A stretch of 64,000 nucleotides of DNA from SVTX01 sp045132775 (GTDB lineage: Bacteria; Bacillota; Clostridia; Oscillospirales; CAG-272), in the NCBI GenBank assembly GCA_045132775.1, contig JBGUSX010000116.1, positions 1-64,000 on the forward strand, in the 5' to 3' direction. Shown in pieces: positions 49,978-59,972 of the stretch (the first letter of the stretch is position 1; every line of letters starts with the position of its first letter). Below the pieces are notes generated by a model that was not told where the DNA came from, searched no databases, and worked only from the letters and a program-made list of their open reading frames with translations. Position numbers and translations under genes: made by a program.

Positions 49978-51624
49978 TTATTCAACTGAAATGATGTAAT
50001 CGTAGAGGGGCTGTCCGCCGTAGAGGACTGCGACCTCACATGAAATTCCGAGCTTCTCCGATATTTTTGCTCCGAATTCCTCTGCTCTCTCCTCGCTCAC
50101 TCCCTCACCGTAGAACACGGTGACGTAGGATGCGCCTGTCATTCCTCTGATAAGCTGCTTTGCACAGCTGAAGCTATCGTTGGATACGCATGCGATCTTT
50201 CCTTCAACAAGTCCGAGGTACTGTCCCTTGGTGATGCTGAAGCGGTCGATCTGCGTGTCTCTTACCGCGAAGGTTACTGACATAGACGTTACCATTGCCA
50301 TAGCTTCCTTCATCTCTGCGACGATCTCATCGGGCTCTCCGTCGGGGTTGTATGCGATCATTGCGCTCATACCCTGGGGAACGGTCTCTGTCGGGATAAC
50401 GATGACCTTTCTCTCGGTTACGATCTGCGATGCCTGATTTGCTACCATGCAGATATTCTTGTTATTGGGAAGAATGAACACGTACTCCGAGGGGGTCTTC
50501 ATAACCGCATCGATGATATCCTGCGTTGAGGGGTTCATCGTCTGTCCACCTGTGATTATGTTATCAACTCCGACGTCGGTGAACATTGCGCTGACGCCCT
50601 CGCCCATACACACGCTTACAAAGCCGTACTTCTTTTCGATAGTTACCGTCTTTTTCTCGGGTGCGGGTGCTTCTGCGCTCTTGCTTTCCGAAACAAGCTC
50701 TGTATGCTGATTTCTCATATTCTCGATCTTGACGGTCGCAAGGCTACCGAATTCGATTGCCTTTGTCAGTACCGCACCGGGATCGTTAGTATGGATATGG
50801 AGCTTGATTATGCTCTCGTCGTCAACGAAAACTGCACTGTCGCCTATGCTCTTGATGAACTCATAGAGCTCGCCCGAGGTGTCCTCGCCGAGATACTTTT
50901 CATTCTTATCAACGATACACTCGGTGCAATATCCGAACTTGATATCCTCGCTATTAAAGTCCGAGAAGTCTGCGGCGATCTTCGCCTCGCTGACTCCCTC
51001 TTTCTTTTCGGCAACGTAAGGGTTACCGTCAAGTGCGGCTACCATACCCTGAAGAACGCATACAAATCCTGCGCCTCCTGCGTCAACTACTCCTGTCTGC
51101 TTAAGTACGGGGAGCATTTCGGGGGTCTGTGCCAATGCGTCCTCTGCTCCTTTGAGTACAACATCAAAAAGCTTCTTTACGCCTATTCTCTTATTTGCAA
51201 GGTAAGCCTTCTCTGCTTCCTCGCCGCTGAGTCTCATAACCGTGAGTATCGTTCCCTCTGTGGGCTTCATTACTGCGCGGTACGCCTCTGTCGTTCCTCT
51301 CTTGAGTGCCTCGACAAGCTCGCCTGCTCCAGCCTCGTCAACTCCCTTGAGTGCCTTTCCGACACCTCTGAAGAAGAGCGACAGGATCGCGCCGGAGTTT
51401 CCTCTTGCACTTCTGAGCATAAGTCCCGCGATCTTCTCTGCGGTCTCGCCGACTCCTGCGGTCTCTGCGTTGCCGACCGTGCTCATTGTGAGGCTCATAT
51501 TTATTCCCGTATCTCCGTCCGGAACGGGAAATACGTTGAGGTTATTTATCTCCTCCATTTTATTCGAGAGCAATGCCGCTCCCGACTCTGCCATGCTTCG
51601 ATACAAGCTTCCTGTGATCTTCAT
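49978..51624 (-). CDS. DAK2 domain/fatty-acid kinase FakA-like (YloV)
   Basis: A 548-residue protein of full YloV length. The N-terminal DAK2 (DhaL-like) ATP-binding domain shows NNLNVFPVPDGDTGINMSLTM (about 28-48) and SARGNSGAILS. A central linker and C-terminal DegV-like/EDD region contain GYCTECIVD and HTNDPG. In Staphylococcus, FakA phosphorylates fatty acids held by FakB (DegV). A DegV gene 21 bases upstream in the same operon makes that pairing likely here. Confidence 0.92.
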   Translation of the reverse strand: MKITGSLYRSMAESGAALLSNKMEEINNLNVFPVPDGDTGINMSLTMSTVGNAETAGVGETAEKIAGLMLRSARGNSGAILSLFFRGVGKALKGVDEAGAGELVEALKRGTTEAYRAVMKPTEGTILTVMRLSGEEAEKAYLANKRIGVKKLFDVVLKGAEDALAQTPEMLPVLKQTGVVDAGGAGFVCVLQGMVAALDGNPYVAEKKEGVSEAKIAADFSDFNSEDIKFGYCTECIVDKNEKYLGEDTSGELYEFIKSIGDSAVFVDDESIIKLHIHTNDPGAVLTKAIEFGSLATVKIENMRNQHTELVSESKSAEAPAPEKKTVTIEKKYGFVSVCMGEGVSAMFTDVGVDNIITGGQTMNPSTQDIIDAVMKTPSEYVFILPNNKNICMVANQASQIVTERKVIVIPTETVPQGMSAMIAYNPDGEPDEIVAEMKEAMAMVTSMSVTFAVRDTQIDRFSITKGQYLGLVEGKIACVSNDSFSCAKQLIRGMTGASYVTVFYGEGVSEERAEEFGAKISEKLGISCEVAVLYGGQPLYDYIISVE

Positions 51625-51645
51625 ATCAAAATCTCCCAGTGTTTA

Positions 51646-52509
51646 TTATCTTTCGTTCGCTACGAAGAAAAGTGCGAGTGTTCCGGGGCCCGAGTGTGCG
51701 CCGATGACCGGTCCTACGTAGTCGATGAGTATATCGGTAATTCCGAATTCCGCGGTAACCATATCCGCGAGCTTCTTTGCGTCGTCATAGCAATCTCCGT
51801 GACAGATATACACTGTCTGTCCCTCAGGGTTGATCGCCGACTTTTTCATATTCTCGACGAGAGCTCTGATGGATGCCTCTCTTCCGCGTGCCTTTGCTAC
51901 GTTGATAAGCTTTCCTGCGTTGTCAACGTGCATAACGGGCTTTATCTGGAGCACTGTTCCCATTACTGCGGTTGCCGCAGATACGCGTCCTCCGCGCTTT
52001 AAGAAGAAGAGATCCTCTACTGTGAACCAGTGCGCGAGGTTGAGACGGGTATCCTCGAGATACTTCTTAAGCTCGTCTACCGTTGCGCCCTCTTTCTTTT
52101 TATCGACTGCATACTTTACGAAGAGTCCCTGACCGAGTGCGGCGCAAAGTGAATCGACTGTGAGTATCTTACATTCGGGATACTTTTCCATTACATCCTC
52201 TGCGGCATTCTTTCCCGCCATATAGGTTGCTGAAAGTCCCGATGAAAAACCGATATAGATTATATCCTTACCCTCTTTCGCGATCTCCTCAAATACTGCG
52301 CAAAAGCTTTCCATATTTGCCGCTGAGGTCTTTACGGCGCGCTTGTCTCGCAGATAGCCGTAAAATTCCTTAGGCTCTATCTCGTGATTGAGAAAGCTTC
52401 CGACACCATCGATAGTTACTTCAAGCGAGAGCACCTTTATTCCCCACTCTTCTACAAGGTTGCGGGGAAGGTCGCACGAGGAGTCTGTAACAATTACGTA
52501 TTCTTTCAT
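51646..52509 (-). CDS. DegV family fatty-acid-binding protein (FakB-like)
   Basis: A 287-residue two-domain protein. VTDSSCDLP (7-15) and YIGFSSGLSATY (about 84-95) form the lipid-carboxylate site; HSGPGTLALFF is near the C-terminus. It presents bound fatty acid to the FakA-like kinase encoded next, for membrane lipid synthesis. AGGAGG upstream of the start. Promoter at 52606-52634. Confidence 0.92.
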   Translation of the reverse strand: MKEYVIVTDSSCDLPRNLVEEWGIKVLSLEVTIDGVGSFLNHEIEPKEFYGYLRDKRAVKTSAANMESFCAVFEEIAKEGKDIIYIGFSSGLSATYMAGKNAAEDVMEKYPECKILTVDSLCAALGQGLFVKYAVDKKKEGATVDELKKYLEDTRLNLAHWFTVEDLFFLKRGGRVSAATAVMGTVLQIKPVMHVDNAGKLINVAKARGREASIRALVENMKKSAINPEGQTVYICHGDCYDDAKKLADMVTAEFGITDILIDYVGPVIGAHSGPGTLALFFVANER

Positions 52510-52605
52510 TTTTCCTCCTTGTCGGTCCGATACGTGCGTTTACCTATCACATGTTTCGGATGTATCAGTTTTATGATGTTGACTTGTCAACACTTCATCT
52601 TAAAT

Positions 52606-52634
52606 ATTATACACTATATTCTTCCATTTGTCAA
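52606..52634 (-). promoter_or_regulatory. Promoter of the DegV-FakA operon
   Basis: Minus strand TTGACA (52629-52634), 17 bases, TATAAT (52606-52611), about 95 bases before the DegV start. Confidence 0.85.
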
Positions 52635-52706
52635 TGCTTTTTAGGTATTTTTTGCTCTCACGGTCTTATTATAATATTAAATAGACCTTTTCTTTGTCGT
52701 TTGCGG

Positions 52707-52735
52707 TTGACAAAGGTCGGCTATTGTGATAAAAT
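52707..52735 (+). promoter_or_regulatory. Promoter of topB
   Basis: TTGACA (52707-52712), 17 bases, extended -10 TGATAAAAT ending at 52735. Confidence 0.8.
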
Positions 52736-52771
52736 ATACTTGTTTGAAATCTTGCACGGAGTATTGAAAAA

Positions 52772-54922
52772 ATGACTGTTATCATTGCAGAAAAGCCAAG
52801 CTTGGCGCGAAATATCGTTGAGGGAATACAGCAGATGTCGGGCTGCTCTCTAGGACGTAAAAACGGTTATTTTGAGGGTGGCGGCTACATTGTTACGTGG
52901 GCGTTCGGTCACCTTTTTTCTTTGTGCGATATTGAGGATTACACGTGCGGTGACCCCTCTGCGCGCTGGACTCTTGACAATCTTCCCTGCTTTCCCGACA
53001 GCTTCAGATTCAAGCTCAAGGTGGGTCCTGACAAAAAGGTAGACTCGGGTGTTGAGCGTCAGTTTATGACGATCAAATATCTTTGCTGTCGTGAGGACGT
53101 TGATTGCATCGTAAATGCGGGAGACTCCGATCGCGAGGGTGAGATCATCATTCGTCTTTGCGTTATGAACACGGGAGCGCTTGATATGGGTAACAAGTCC
53201 TTTATGCGTCTTTGGCTTCCCGACCAGACTCCCGAGACTATCGGCAAGGCTATTGCCGAGATGAAGGACGAGAACGAATACCAGAATCTTGCCGACGAGG
53301 GATTTGCACGCACCTACATTGACTGGCTTTACGGTGTTAATCTCACGCGATATGCGACACTCAAGACGGGGATGCTATTGCGTGTCGGTCGCGTTATCGT
53401 TCCCATCGTTCGCGCGATATACGACAGAGATATGGCGATACGCAATTTCGTTCCCGACGTTTATTTTGCCGCGGTCTCCAAGGAGATCACCAAGGGCGAG
53501 GAGATCGAGCTTGTCAGTAAGGTGAAGTTTGAAAAAGATCAGCTTGCCAAGTCCGAGGCTCTTTGCGCAAAATACAATGCAAGTCAGGCTATCGTTATTT
53601 CGAAAAAGACAAAAAAAGAAACGGTAAATCCCGGAAAACTCTTTTCCCTTTCAAAACTTCAGAACGTGTTGAGCAAAAAATACAAGATGAGTATGGCGGA
53701 CAGCCTTGCTATCGTTCAGAAGCTTTACGAGGAGGGATATCTCACTTATCCCAGAACCAACTCCGAATACCTTGCAACAAATGAAAAGGACAAGGTCAAA
53801 AAGATAATCAATGCGATCAAGGGCTTGGGTTATCCCGTTGTCTTCAAAGATAAAAAGACTATATTCGATGATTCCAAGATCGAGAGCCACTCCGCTCTCA
53901 CCCCGACGCACAAGATCCCCAAAAAAGAGCGTCTTTCCGAAAAGGAAATGCTCGTTTACCAGACGGTCTTCCGCCGTTTCGTGTCTGTCTTCTGTGAGGA
54001 GGAATGTCTTGCTCAAAAGACCGAGATCGTTATAGACGTTGGCGGCTACGAGCAGTTCACGCTTAAGGGTGTCATCATACTCCAAAAGGGATTTTTGCGC
54101 TTTGACGACTCCGAAAGAAAGGACAAGATCTTGCCTCCGCTTGAAAAGGGCGATCTTGTCAACATTGACTTCCATCCCGTAGAAAAGCAGACCTCCCCAC
54201 CCAAGCACTACACTGTTGAAACTCTCAACAACTATCTGAAAAATCCCTTCCGCGAGGACAAGGCAGCAGCGGCGGAGCGTGCCGCACAGTCGGCTGACGG
54301 CGAGGGGGTTGAAAATGATGAAGAGGATTACAGAGCAATATTCGAGGGTCTTGAGCTCGGAACCGAGGCAACGCGCACGGGAATTATCGAAAACGCGATA
54401 AAATCGGGGTATATCAGTCTTAAAAAGGATGTTTACAACATTCTACCCGGTGGCGAATACCTTATTGAACAGCTTATGCAGATGAGGGTTCAGATGGATA
54501 AATACAAGACCAGCGAGCTCGGTCAGGCACTAAAGAAGGTCTACCGCGGAGACATTACGATAAATGACAGCGTTTCCCTTGCCTGCCGTGAGATCAGTGC
54601 GGTATTCGAGCACAAGAACGAGGCTCTTGAAACAGACACCGACACCGGCTTCTACGGAGATCACGTGGGTATTTGTCCCGTTTGCGGCAAAGAGGTAGTC
54701 AAGGGTCGATACGGTTACGGCTGTCTTGGATACAAGGAGGGCTGTAAATTCAGGATCGGCAGCTTTATTTGCAAGCGTCCGATCTCGATACAAAATGCAA
54801 GAAAGATCCTCTCTGACGGTATCTCATCCGAAATTCAGGGATTCATCTCGAAAAACGGAAAGCCGTTCAACGCAAAGCTGAAGCTTGACGGAGATAAGGT
54901 AATATTTGATTTTACAAAATAA
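52772..54922 (+). CDS. topB: DNA topoisomerase III, type IA
   Basis: A 716-residue enzyme. The Toprim domain begins VIIAEKPSLARNI, with AGDSDREGEII as its acidic motif. The active-site Tyr326 lies in YLTYPRTNSEYL, and ESHSALTPTHKI follows. A C-terminal single zinc-like motif CPVCGKEVV...GC (near 630-660) binds DNA. It decatenates replication or recombination intermediates. Start ATG 52772 has GGAG upstream. Some mobile elements carry topB genes, but no conjugation genes are present, so a chromosomal copy is likelier. Confidence 0.94.
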   Translation: MTVIIAEKPSLARNIVEGIQQMSGCSLGRKNGYFEGGGYIVTWAFGHLFSLCDIEDYTCGDPSARWTLDNLPCFPDSFRFKLKVGPDKKVDSGVERQFMTIKYLCCREDVDCIVNAGDSDREGEIIIRLCVMNTGALDMGNKSFMRLWLPDQTPETIGKAIAEMKDENEYQNLADEGFARTYIDWLYGVNLTRYATLKTGMLLRVGRVIVPIVRAIYDRDMAIRNFVPDVYFAAVSKEITKGEEIELVSKVKFEKDQLAKSEALCAKYNASQAIVISKKTKKETVNPGKLFSLSKLQNVLSKKYKMSMADSLAIVQKLYEEGYLTYPRTNSEYLATNEKDKVKKIINAIKGLGYPVVFKDKKTIFDDSKIESHSALTPTHKIPKKERLSEKEMLVYQTVFRRFVSVFCEEECLAQKTEIVIDVGGYEQFTLKGVIILQKGFLRFDDSERKDKILPPLEKGDLVNIDFHPVEKQTSPPKHYTVETLNNYLKNPFREDKAAAAERAAQSADGEGVENDEEDYRAIFEGLELGTEATRTGIIENAIKSGYISLKKDVYNILPGGEYLIEQLMQMRVQMDKYKTSELGQALKKVYRGDITINDSVSLACREISAVFEHKNEALETDTDTGFYGDHVGICPVCGKEVVKGRYGYGCLGYKEGCKFRIGSFICKRPISIQNARKILSDGISSEIQGFISKNGKPFNAKLKLDGDKVIFDFTK

Positions 54923-54962
54923 CATAAAAGATCCCGTGGAACTTGCCACGGGATCTTTTATG
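54923..54962. terminator. Bidirectional terminator after topB
   Basis: CATAAAAGATCCCGTGG and CCACGGGATCTTTTATG form a perfect 17-pair stem around AACTTG, with A and T tracts at each side. Confidence 0.9.
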
Positions 54963-54983
54963 TATTGTCATTGATTGGATTTA

Positions 54984-56153
54984 TTAGTTAAGCGGTACTC
55001 CGCCAAGCTCCCAGTCCTCAGAGGATTTCTCCCAGAAGATCTTTAAGCTCGTGTTTCCGCCGTTCCAATTATCGCCTTTCTTAACAGCTTCCCACTGCGA
55101 TTTAACTCCATTGAAATAAACCGACTCGAGAGAAGTGCATCCGCTGAAGGCATCTGCTCCAATGCTTGTAATATTGCTACTGAGCGTGATGCTCTTGATA
55201 TCTGCGCAATCCTTGAATGCTCCGTCCTCAATTCCCGTTATAAGCTTACTGCCTACAACACTGGGAACGACGATAGCTGTATCGGCACATTCGCCTATAC
55301 CTGATACGGAGTACGTAATTCCGTCACTGTTCATTACGTATTCGAGCTTATCGCTGGTGTTGCCCTGGTATACGGCAGTGTAAAGCTCGTTGGTCTCACC
55401 TGCGACAACGGTATAGCTCGCATTGCTCGAAACGATCTCACCTGCGCTATTTCTCCATCCGGCAAAGATGAAATCCTCGTCAGACGTGGGTGCTGTTATC
55501 GTCAAAGACGTGCCCACTTTATAGAGTCCGTGATTGAATCCGTCCTCAAAGGTTCCGCCCAAAAGCTTTACCTGCACGAACTCATCGGTAGCAAGTGTAT
55601 CGGTCTTGTAATTCGTGTATTTCTGTGCGAGCGCACCGTAATTCAGCATATCCGCGAGAAGTGCGATAAGCTTTTCATCGCTACTGGGTGATGACGTTTT
55701 GCCCATCATATTATACGCATACTGAAGGATGCTGTATTTTTTGGGTGCACTGTAATACTCTGTATTTCCGACCTTAACGTATGCCCTTGCATATACCACA
55801 TCGGTCATCTGCTTTGCGGCGAGCTCCTTATAGTCGAATATCACGTAATCTCCGACCTCAGGATCTACATATCCGTTCGAAAGAACGGCTTTCTCTGTAC
55901 CCTTAACATATTCGGTCTGGGGCTCGGTCCAGATGAGCATAGCGATATCATCAATGTCAACGTTCTTGTAGTCAATTGCATACTTGATATAAACCGAATC
56001 GCTGAACGAAAGGTTGGCTCCGTAAATTTTGAGCTCAACATCTGCGCTGTTTTGATTCGCTACGTCGCTTGCAACAATGGCAACTACCACAGCGGCACAG
56101 ATCATCAGCACTGCTACAGCTATTATCAAAATGCGTTTAAGGCTCTTTTTCAT
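54984..56153 (-). CDS. Membrane-anchored leucine-rich-repeat protein (BspA type)
   Basis: A 389-residue protein. An N-terminal anchor (ILIIAVAVLMICAAVVVAIVA, about 8-28) precedes a beta-rich region. A short InlB-type unit (TAPTSDEDFIFAGWRNSAGE, about 217-236) and about two LRR_5 repeats (SITLSSNITSIGADAFSGC, TSLESVYFNG) close with NWNGGNTSLKIFWEK. Its LRR style matches the giant lipoprotein at 11228. It lies 46 bases after the DUF3737 gene. Surface location is likely; the ligand is unknown. Confidence 0.82.
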   Translation of the reverse strand: MKKSLKRILIIAVAVLMICAAVVVAIVASDVANQNSADVELKIYGANLSFSDSVYIKYAIDYKNVDIDDIAMLIWTEPQTEYVKGTEKAVLSNGYVDPEVGDYVIFDYKELAAKQMTDVVYARAYVKVGNTEYYSAPKKYSILQYAYNMMGKTSSPSSDEKLIALLADMLNYGALAQKYTNYKTDTLATDEFVQVKLLGGTFEDGFNHGLYKVGTSLTITAPTSDEDFIFAGWRNSAGEIVSSNASYTVVAGETNELYTAVYQGNTSDKLEYVMNSDGITYSVSGIGECADTAIVVPSVVGSKLITGIEDGAFKDCADIKSITLSSNITSIGADAFSGCTSLESVYFNGVKSQWEAVKKGDNWNGGNTSLKIFWEKSSEDWELGGVPLN

Positions 56154-56199
56154 ATTAAAGAAATCCTCTATCTTAAGTAGTTTGAAAAGCTATTTATAG

Positions 56200-57102
56200 T
56201 TATTTATACACCTTTTCAGAAACAATGTCAATATCTTTTGCATTTTTTATTTCAAAATCCGCCTGAAAAACGTTTATTTTACATCTTGAGGCTATTCCCG
56301 CCTCTTCATTCAATATGATCTCCCCGATACTGTCGGCATTTATATATCCTGAAATCGGGTTCTTGACGCTAACGATATTTCCCTTGACGGATGCGCAGAC
56401 CTCACTTCTTTCAAATGAAAGATCTGTCCCCTCCATTTCGCAATCCTCGAGTACGAGCCCCTTGCAGTAGCAAAGCGGCTGTGTGCCCGATATTTTACAA
56501 CGGACGAGCTTTAGATTCTCCGAATACCACGCAAGGTATTCCCCCGAGATCACGCTATCGTAAACGGTCACGTTTTTTGCGTGCCAGAAGGCATCCTTGG
56601 TCTTGAATTCGCAATTTATGAACGTGGAATTTTCTATGTACTGGAAGGAATATTTGCCCGTCATTTTCAGTCCGTCGACCTCCATACCCTTACATTCGAA
56701 AAAGGGATACTGGGAGTTCAATTCACAGCTGTCAATGTATACGTTTCTGCATCTCCATCCGAATTCCTCGGAATTTATATCGCATCCGACGAGCGTAACT
56801 CCGTCACATTCACGCAACGCCTTGATTCCGTGAAGCTTACTGTCGGTTATTCTGACATCGCTGTCATACCAGAGCGCCGCGCGGCATTTTTCGGTCATTT
56901 CGACCCCACGGATATTTGCGTCATCAACGTGCCACAAGGGATAGCGGAGATTAAAGTAACAATCTTTGACCTCGATATTTCTACACTCCTTGAGTGCGGA
57001 TTCTCCGTCCTCCTCGCCGTCAAAACGGCATCCGATGACCTTCGAATCCCTTATACCGTAAAGAGCGCGTTCTTCACCGTACGTTTTGTTTTCGTATTTC
57101 AT
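56200..57102 (-). CDS. DUF3737 family beta-helix protein
   Basis: A 300-residue protein of the DUF3737 family. A regular series of about 18-20-residue strands such as NIEVKDCYFNLRYPLWH, VYIDSCELNSQYPFFEC and VTVYDSVISGEYLAWYS indicates a right-handed parallel beta-helix. No signal peptide, so cytoplasmic. The biochemical role is unknown. AGGTGT precedes the ATG, and the gene begins 20 bases after recR, so it travels with the recombination operon. Confidence 0.87.
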   Translation of the reverse strand: MKYENKTYGEERALYGIRDSKVIGCRFDGEEDGESALKECRNIEVKDCYFNLRYPLWHVDDANIRGVEMTEKCRAALWYDSDVRITDSKLHGIKALRECDGVTLVGCDINSEEFGWRCRNVYIDSCELNSQYPFFECKGMEVDGLKMTGKYSFQYIENSTFINCEFKTKDAFWHAKNVTVYDSVISGEYLAWYSENLKLVRCKISGTQPLCYCKGLVLEDCEMEGTDLSFERSEVCASVKGNIVSVKNPISGYINADSIGEIILNEEAGIASRCKINVFQADFEIKNAKDIDIVSEKVYK

Positions 57103-57122
57103 GTTACACCTGTTTTTACCTA

Positions 57123-57722
57123 TTAAAGATCTCGTCTGCCCTCAAGAGCTCTATAGAGCGTGATCTCGTCCGCGTATTCCAGGTCGCTTCCCATAGGCAC
57201 TCCGTACGCAAGACGGGTAACCTTGATGTCAAAATTTTTGAGCAGCCTTGAGATATACATCGCGGTCGCCTCGCCCTCTACGGTCGGGTTTGTCGCGACT
57301 ATTGCCTCTTCGATCTCGCCCTCGTCGATCCTTGCGAGCAGCTCCTTTATCTTGAGCTTATCGGGAGTGGTTCCGTTCATTGGGGATATTACACCGTGAA
57401 GCACGTGGTAAAGTCCCTTATACTCTCTGACCTTTTCCATTGAGATAACTACTCTTGCGTCCGACACGATGCAAACTGTTTTTCTGTCTCTCGTCTCGTC
57501 GGCGCATATCGGGCAGATATCACGGTCGGTGAGGTTCTGACATATCGGGCAGAGGTGTATCTTCTCTTTTGCCTCGATTATTGCCTTGGCAAACTCTGCC
57601 GCGTCCTCGTCGGTCATATCAAGCACGGAAAACGCCATTTTCATGGCGTTCTTTTTTCCTATTCCCTGCAGTCTGCCGAATTGCTCGGCAAGCTTTTGCA
57701 ATGACTCTATATATTCAGCCAT
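57123..57722 (-). CDS. recR: Recombination mediator RecR
   Basis: A 199-residue protein. A helix-hairpin-helix (QLQ-like LQGIGKKNAMKMAF, about 18-31) precedes the C4 zinc-finger CPICQNLTDRDICPIC (about 57-72) and a Toprim domain (VCIVSDARVVISMEKV ... ATNPTVEGEATAMYI). It acts with RecO. It starts one base after the ybaB stop, so translation is probably coupled. Confidence 0.97.
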   Translation of the reverse strand: MAEYIESLQKLAEQFGRLQGIGKKNAMKMAFSVLDMTDEDAAEFAKAIIEAKEKIHLCPICQNLTDRDICPICADETRDRKTVCIVSDARVVISMEKVREYKGLYHVLHGVISPMNGTTPDKLKIKELLARIDEGEIEEAIVATNPTVEGEATAMYISRLLKNFDIKVTRLAYGVPMGSDLEYADEITLYRALEGRRDL

Positions 57723-57723
57723 A

Positions 57724-58071
57724 TCAGAACATTCCGGGCATATTCATGCCCTTTGTGATCTTATCCATTTCCTCGCTGTTGGTGTTCTCAACACGCTTGA
57801 TAGCCTCGTTTACTGCCGCCACGAGAATGTCAGACAGTGTCTCGATATCGTCGGGGTCGACTATCTCGGGCTGAATATCTATGGAGAGGATCTCCTTCTT
57901 TCCGTTGATCTTGACAGCGACTACTCCGCCGCCTGCCTTTATCTCGTATTCGCGAGCATCAAGATCCTCCTGAAGTGCCGCCATATCCTCCTGCATCTTC
58001 TGTGCCTGGCGGAGCATTGCCTGCATATTCTGCGGTCCGCCGCCCATTCCCTTCGGTATATTAGCTCTCAT
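57724..58071 (-). CDS. ybaB: YbaB/EbfC nucleoid-associated protein
   Basis: A 115-residue DNA-binding protein. A glycine/methionine-rich start (MRANIPKGMGGGPQNMQAML) is followed by a long helix (RQAQKMQEDMAALQEDL), then YEIKAGGGVVAVKINGKKEILSIDI. Start ATG 58071 has GGAGG upstream; a TTG 15 bases earlier is part of that site and is rejected. It lies between dnaX and recR as in most bacteria. Confidence 0.95.
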   Translation of the reverse strand: MRANIPKGMGGGPQNMQAMLRQAQKMQEDMAALQEDLDAREYEIKAGGGVVAVKINGKKEILSIDIQPEIVDPDDIETLSDILVAAVNEAIKRVENTNSEEMDKITKGMNMPGMF

Positions 58072-58112
58072 TTTTATTTCCTCCAATGAATTTTTATCTT
58101 CTTATCAAGTTA

Positions 58113-59792
58113 TCAAGCGTTCTCTGCCGCTTCTATTATTTTATCGATCATACCGTTGCCCTTTTTCTCCTCTTCGCACTCGCATTTCATATTCGCCACG
58201 GTGAACGGTCTTCCCGTCACCTCGGATATCACACCGACGAAGAAGGGCTCTCCGTCAAACATTTTCATATTGTCGATCTCGAATTTTGCCGCGAATTTGA
58301 GGATGATATTACCGTTGTCATCGGTGTACCATTTTGCTCGCTTGAAGAAGGATGCGAGCATTGCACTCCTCGTATCCATTATCTCCATTGCCTCCGCCCT
58401 CTGTCTGAAGGGCTTGAGGACACGGACGTTGCCCTGCGCAGCTGCAGCTTCGGGTGTGGGTGCTACAGTTTTTTCGGCTTTTCTGACGGGAGCGGGTGCA
58501 TCACCCTTGAATTCGTCGTCATCTTCCTGCTTTTGCACTCTCGATGCGCGCTTTTGGACGGGCTTTTCCTCGACTTTGGGCTCCGCCTTGGTCTCCGATT
58601 TTGTCTCGGGCTCTTCGAACGACTGCTTCGTCTGCGGAGCAACACCAGATGCGACCGCCTTTTCAAGTGCCGCAATTCTTGCCATCATTGCCTCGGGGCT
58701 TGAGGAAAGTCTTGCATCACACATTTTTACGAGTGTAAGCTCGGCTATGATTCTTCTTACTGCGTTTGATCTCTGCATTGCGGGCAGAGCGTCGTTGAGC
58801 AGTTGGCTATGATAGGACAAAAGCTCTATTGTGAATTGCTTTGCTATTGACGTCAGTGCCTCGGTCTCGCTGTCGGTAAGGTCAAGGTAGCGCGCAGGCT
58901 CCTTTGCGCTCTTTACGATAAGGAGGTCTCTGTAAACAGAGATGAGCTCCTGCCAGAACACTGTTATGTCCTTGGATGAACGCACCGTTTCGTCAACTGC
59001 CTCAAATATCGCGTCGTGATCCTTCTCGGCTATCGCTCTTACGACTCCGAGCATTTTTTCTCTGCCGCCAAGTCCGACGGTGTCGGCTACAAGCTCGTCG
59101 TCAATGAGTCTGCGGTTTCCTGCGCAAAGGTCGAGAAGGCTTATTGCGTCTCTCATTCCTCCCTGCGCGTGCTTTGCAAGCATCACCGCCGCACTCTCTG
59201 TTATCTCTATCCCCTCTTGCGCGGCAATTCGGAGAAGATGGTTTTTAAGTACTTCGGTCGTAATTCTCCTGAAATCAAACCTCTGACATCTCGATATGAT
59301 AGTCGCGGGAAGCTTGTGGAGCTCGGTGGTTGCAAGAATGAACACAACGTGCTCGGGCGGCTCCTCGAGTGTTTTGAGCAGCGCGTTGAATGCACTCGTC
59401 GAGAGCATATGCACCTCGTCGATGATGTAAACTCTGTATTTGAGGTTTGACGGCGAATAAACGACCTCGTCGCGAATGTCTCTGATGTCGTCAACACCGT
59501 TGTTGGATGCAGCGTCCATCTCAAGCACGTCGGTAGCCGCGCCTGATTCGATCGCTACGCAGGACGCGCACTTGCCGCAAGGACTTCCGCCTACGGGCGA
59601 CTCACAGTTTACTGCCTTCGCAAGAATCTTTGCGCAGGTAGTCTTACCCGTTCCGCGAGATCCGCAGAAAAGATACGCGTGCGAGAACTTATTATTCGCG
59701 ATCTCATATTTCAAAATTGATGTGATATGATCCTGACCGTAAACCTCGTCAAAGCTTTTCGGTCTCCATTTTCTGTATAGAGCCTGGTGCAT
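58113..59792 (-). CDS. dnaX: DNA polymerase III subunits gamma and tau
   Basis: A 559-residue clamp-loader ATPase. Walker A is GSRGTGKTTC (about 45-54); the zinc module CESPVGGSPCGKCASC follows, then Walker B IDEVHMLS and sensor ATTELHKLP. The C-terminal tau region is proline/lysine-rich (about 395-470). Start ATG 59792 (MHQALYRKWRP) has AAAGGAGA upstream. No clear slippery A tract for gamma frameshifting was noted. First gene of dnaX-ybaB-recR, immediately downstream of the SRP RNA. Confidence 0.97.
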   Translation of the reverse strand: MHQALYRKWRPKSFDEVYGQDHITSILKYEIANNKFSHAYLFCGSRGTGKTTCAKILAKAVNCESPVGGSPCGKCASCVAIESGAATDVLEMDAASNNGVDDIRDIRDEVVYSPSNLKYRVYIIDEVHMLSTSAFNALLKTLEEPPEHVVFILATTELHKLPATIISRCQRFDFRRITTEVLKNHLLRIAAQEGIEITESAAVMLAKHAQGGMRDAISLLDLCAGNRRLIDDELVADTVGLGGREKMLGVVRAIAEKDHDAIFEAVDETVRSSKDITVFWQELISVYRDLLIVKSAKEPARYLDLTDSETEALTSIAKQFTIELLSYHSQLLNDALPAMQRSNAVRRIIAELTLVKMCDARLSSSPEAMMARIAALEKAVASGVAPQTKQSFEEPETKSETKAEPKVEEKPVQKRASRVQKQEDDDEFKGDAPAPVRKAEKTVAPTPEAAAAQGNVRVLKPFRQRAEAMEIMDTRSAMLASFFKRAKWYTDDNGNIILKFAAKFEIDNMKMFDGEPFFVGVISEVTGRPFTVANMKCECEEEKKGNGMIDKIIEAAENA

Positions 59793-59848
59793 ATCTTTTC
59801 TCCTTTCATACGACTTTAAAGAAACTATATTCAGAATACGAAGCACGG

Positions 59849-59960
59849 ATGATTTTTTTCGTAGGCAAGGCGCACCGGAGAAAGCAAAGCGAAGGCTTAC
59901 TTACGTAAGTCGAGATGCTTTCGAGGAGCAACGACGCATACGGAAAAAAGCGCCGGGCGA
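59849..59960 (-). other. Imperfect long palindrome between SRP RNA and dnaX
   Basis: The ends TTTTTTTCGTA and TACGGAAAAAA pair, and the middle holds ACTTACGTAAGT and GGAGAAAGC/GAGGAGCAACG blocks. On the minus strand it begins with CTTTTTT, so its proximal side may help end SRP RNA transcription. No open frame is seen. Possibly a repeat; no second copy is in the window. Confidence 0.45.
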
Positions 59961-59972
59961 CTTTATATAAAT

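Noticed and set aside
50704..52002. A 432-codon plus-strand frame
   Set aside because: Antisense to the FakA-like and DegV genes, with a cysteine/serine-rich product typical of such shadows.
52772..54922. topB as a sign of an integrative conjugative element
   Set aside because: No relaxase, type IV secretion, integrase or attachment-site repeats are found around it.
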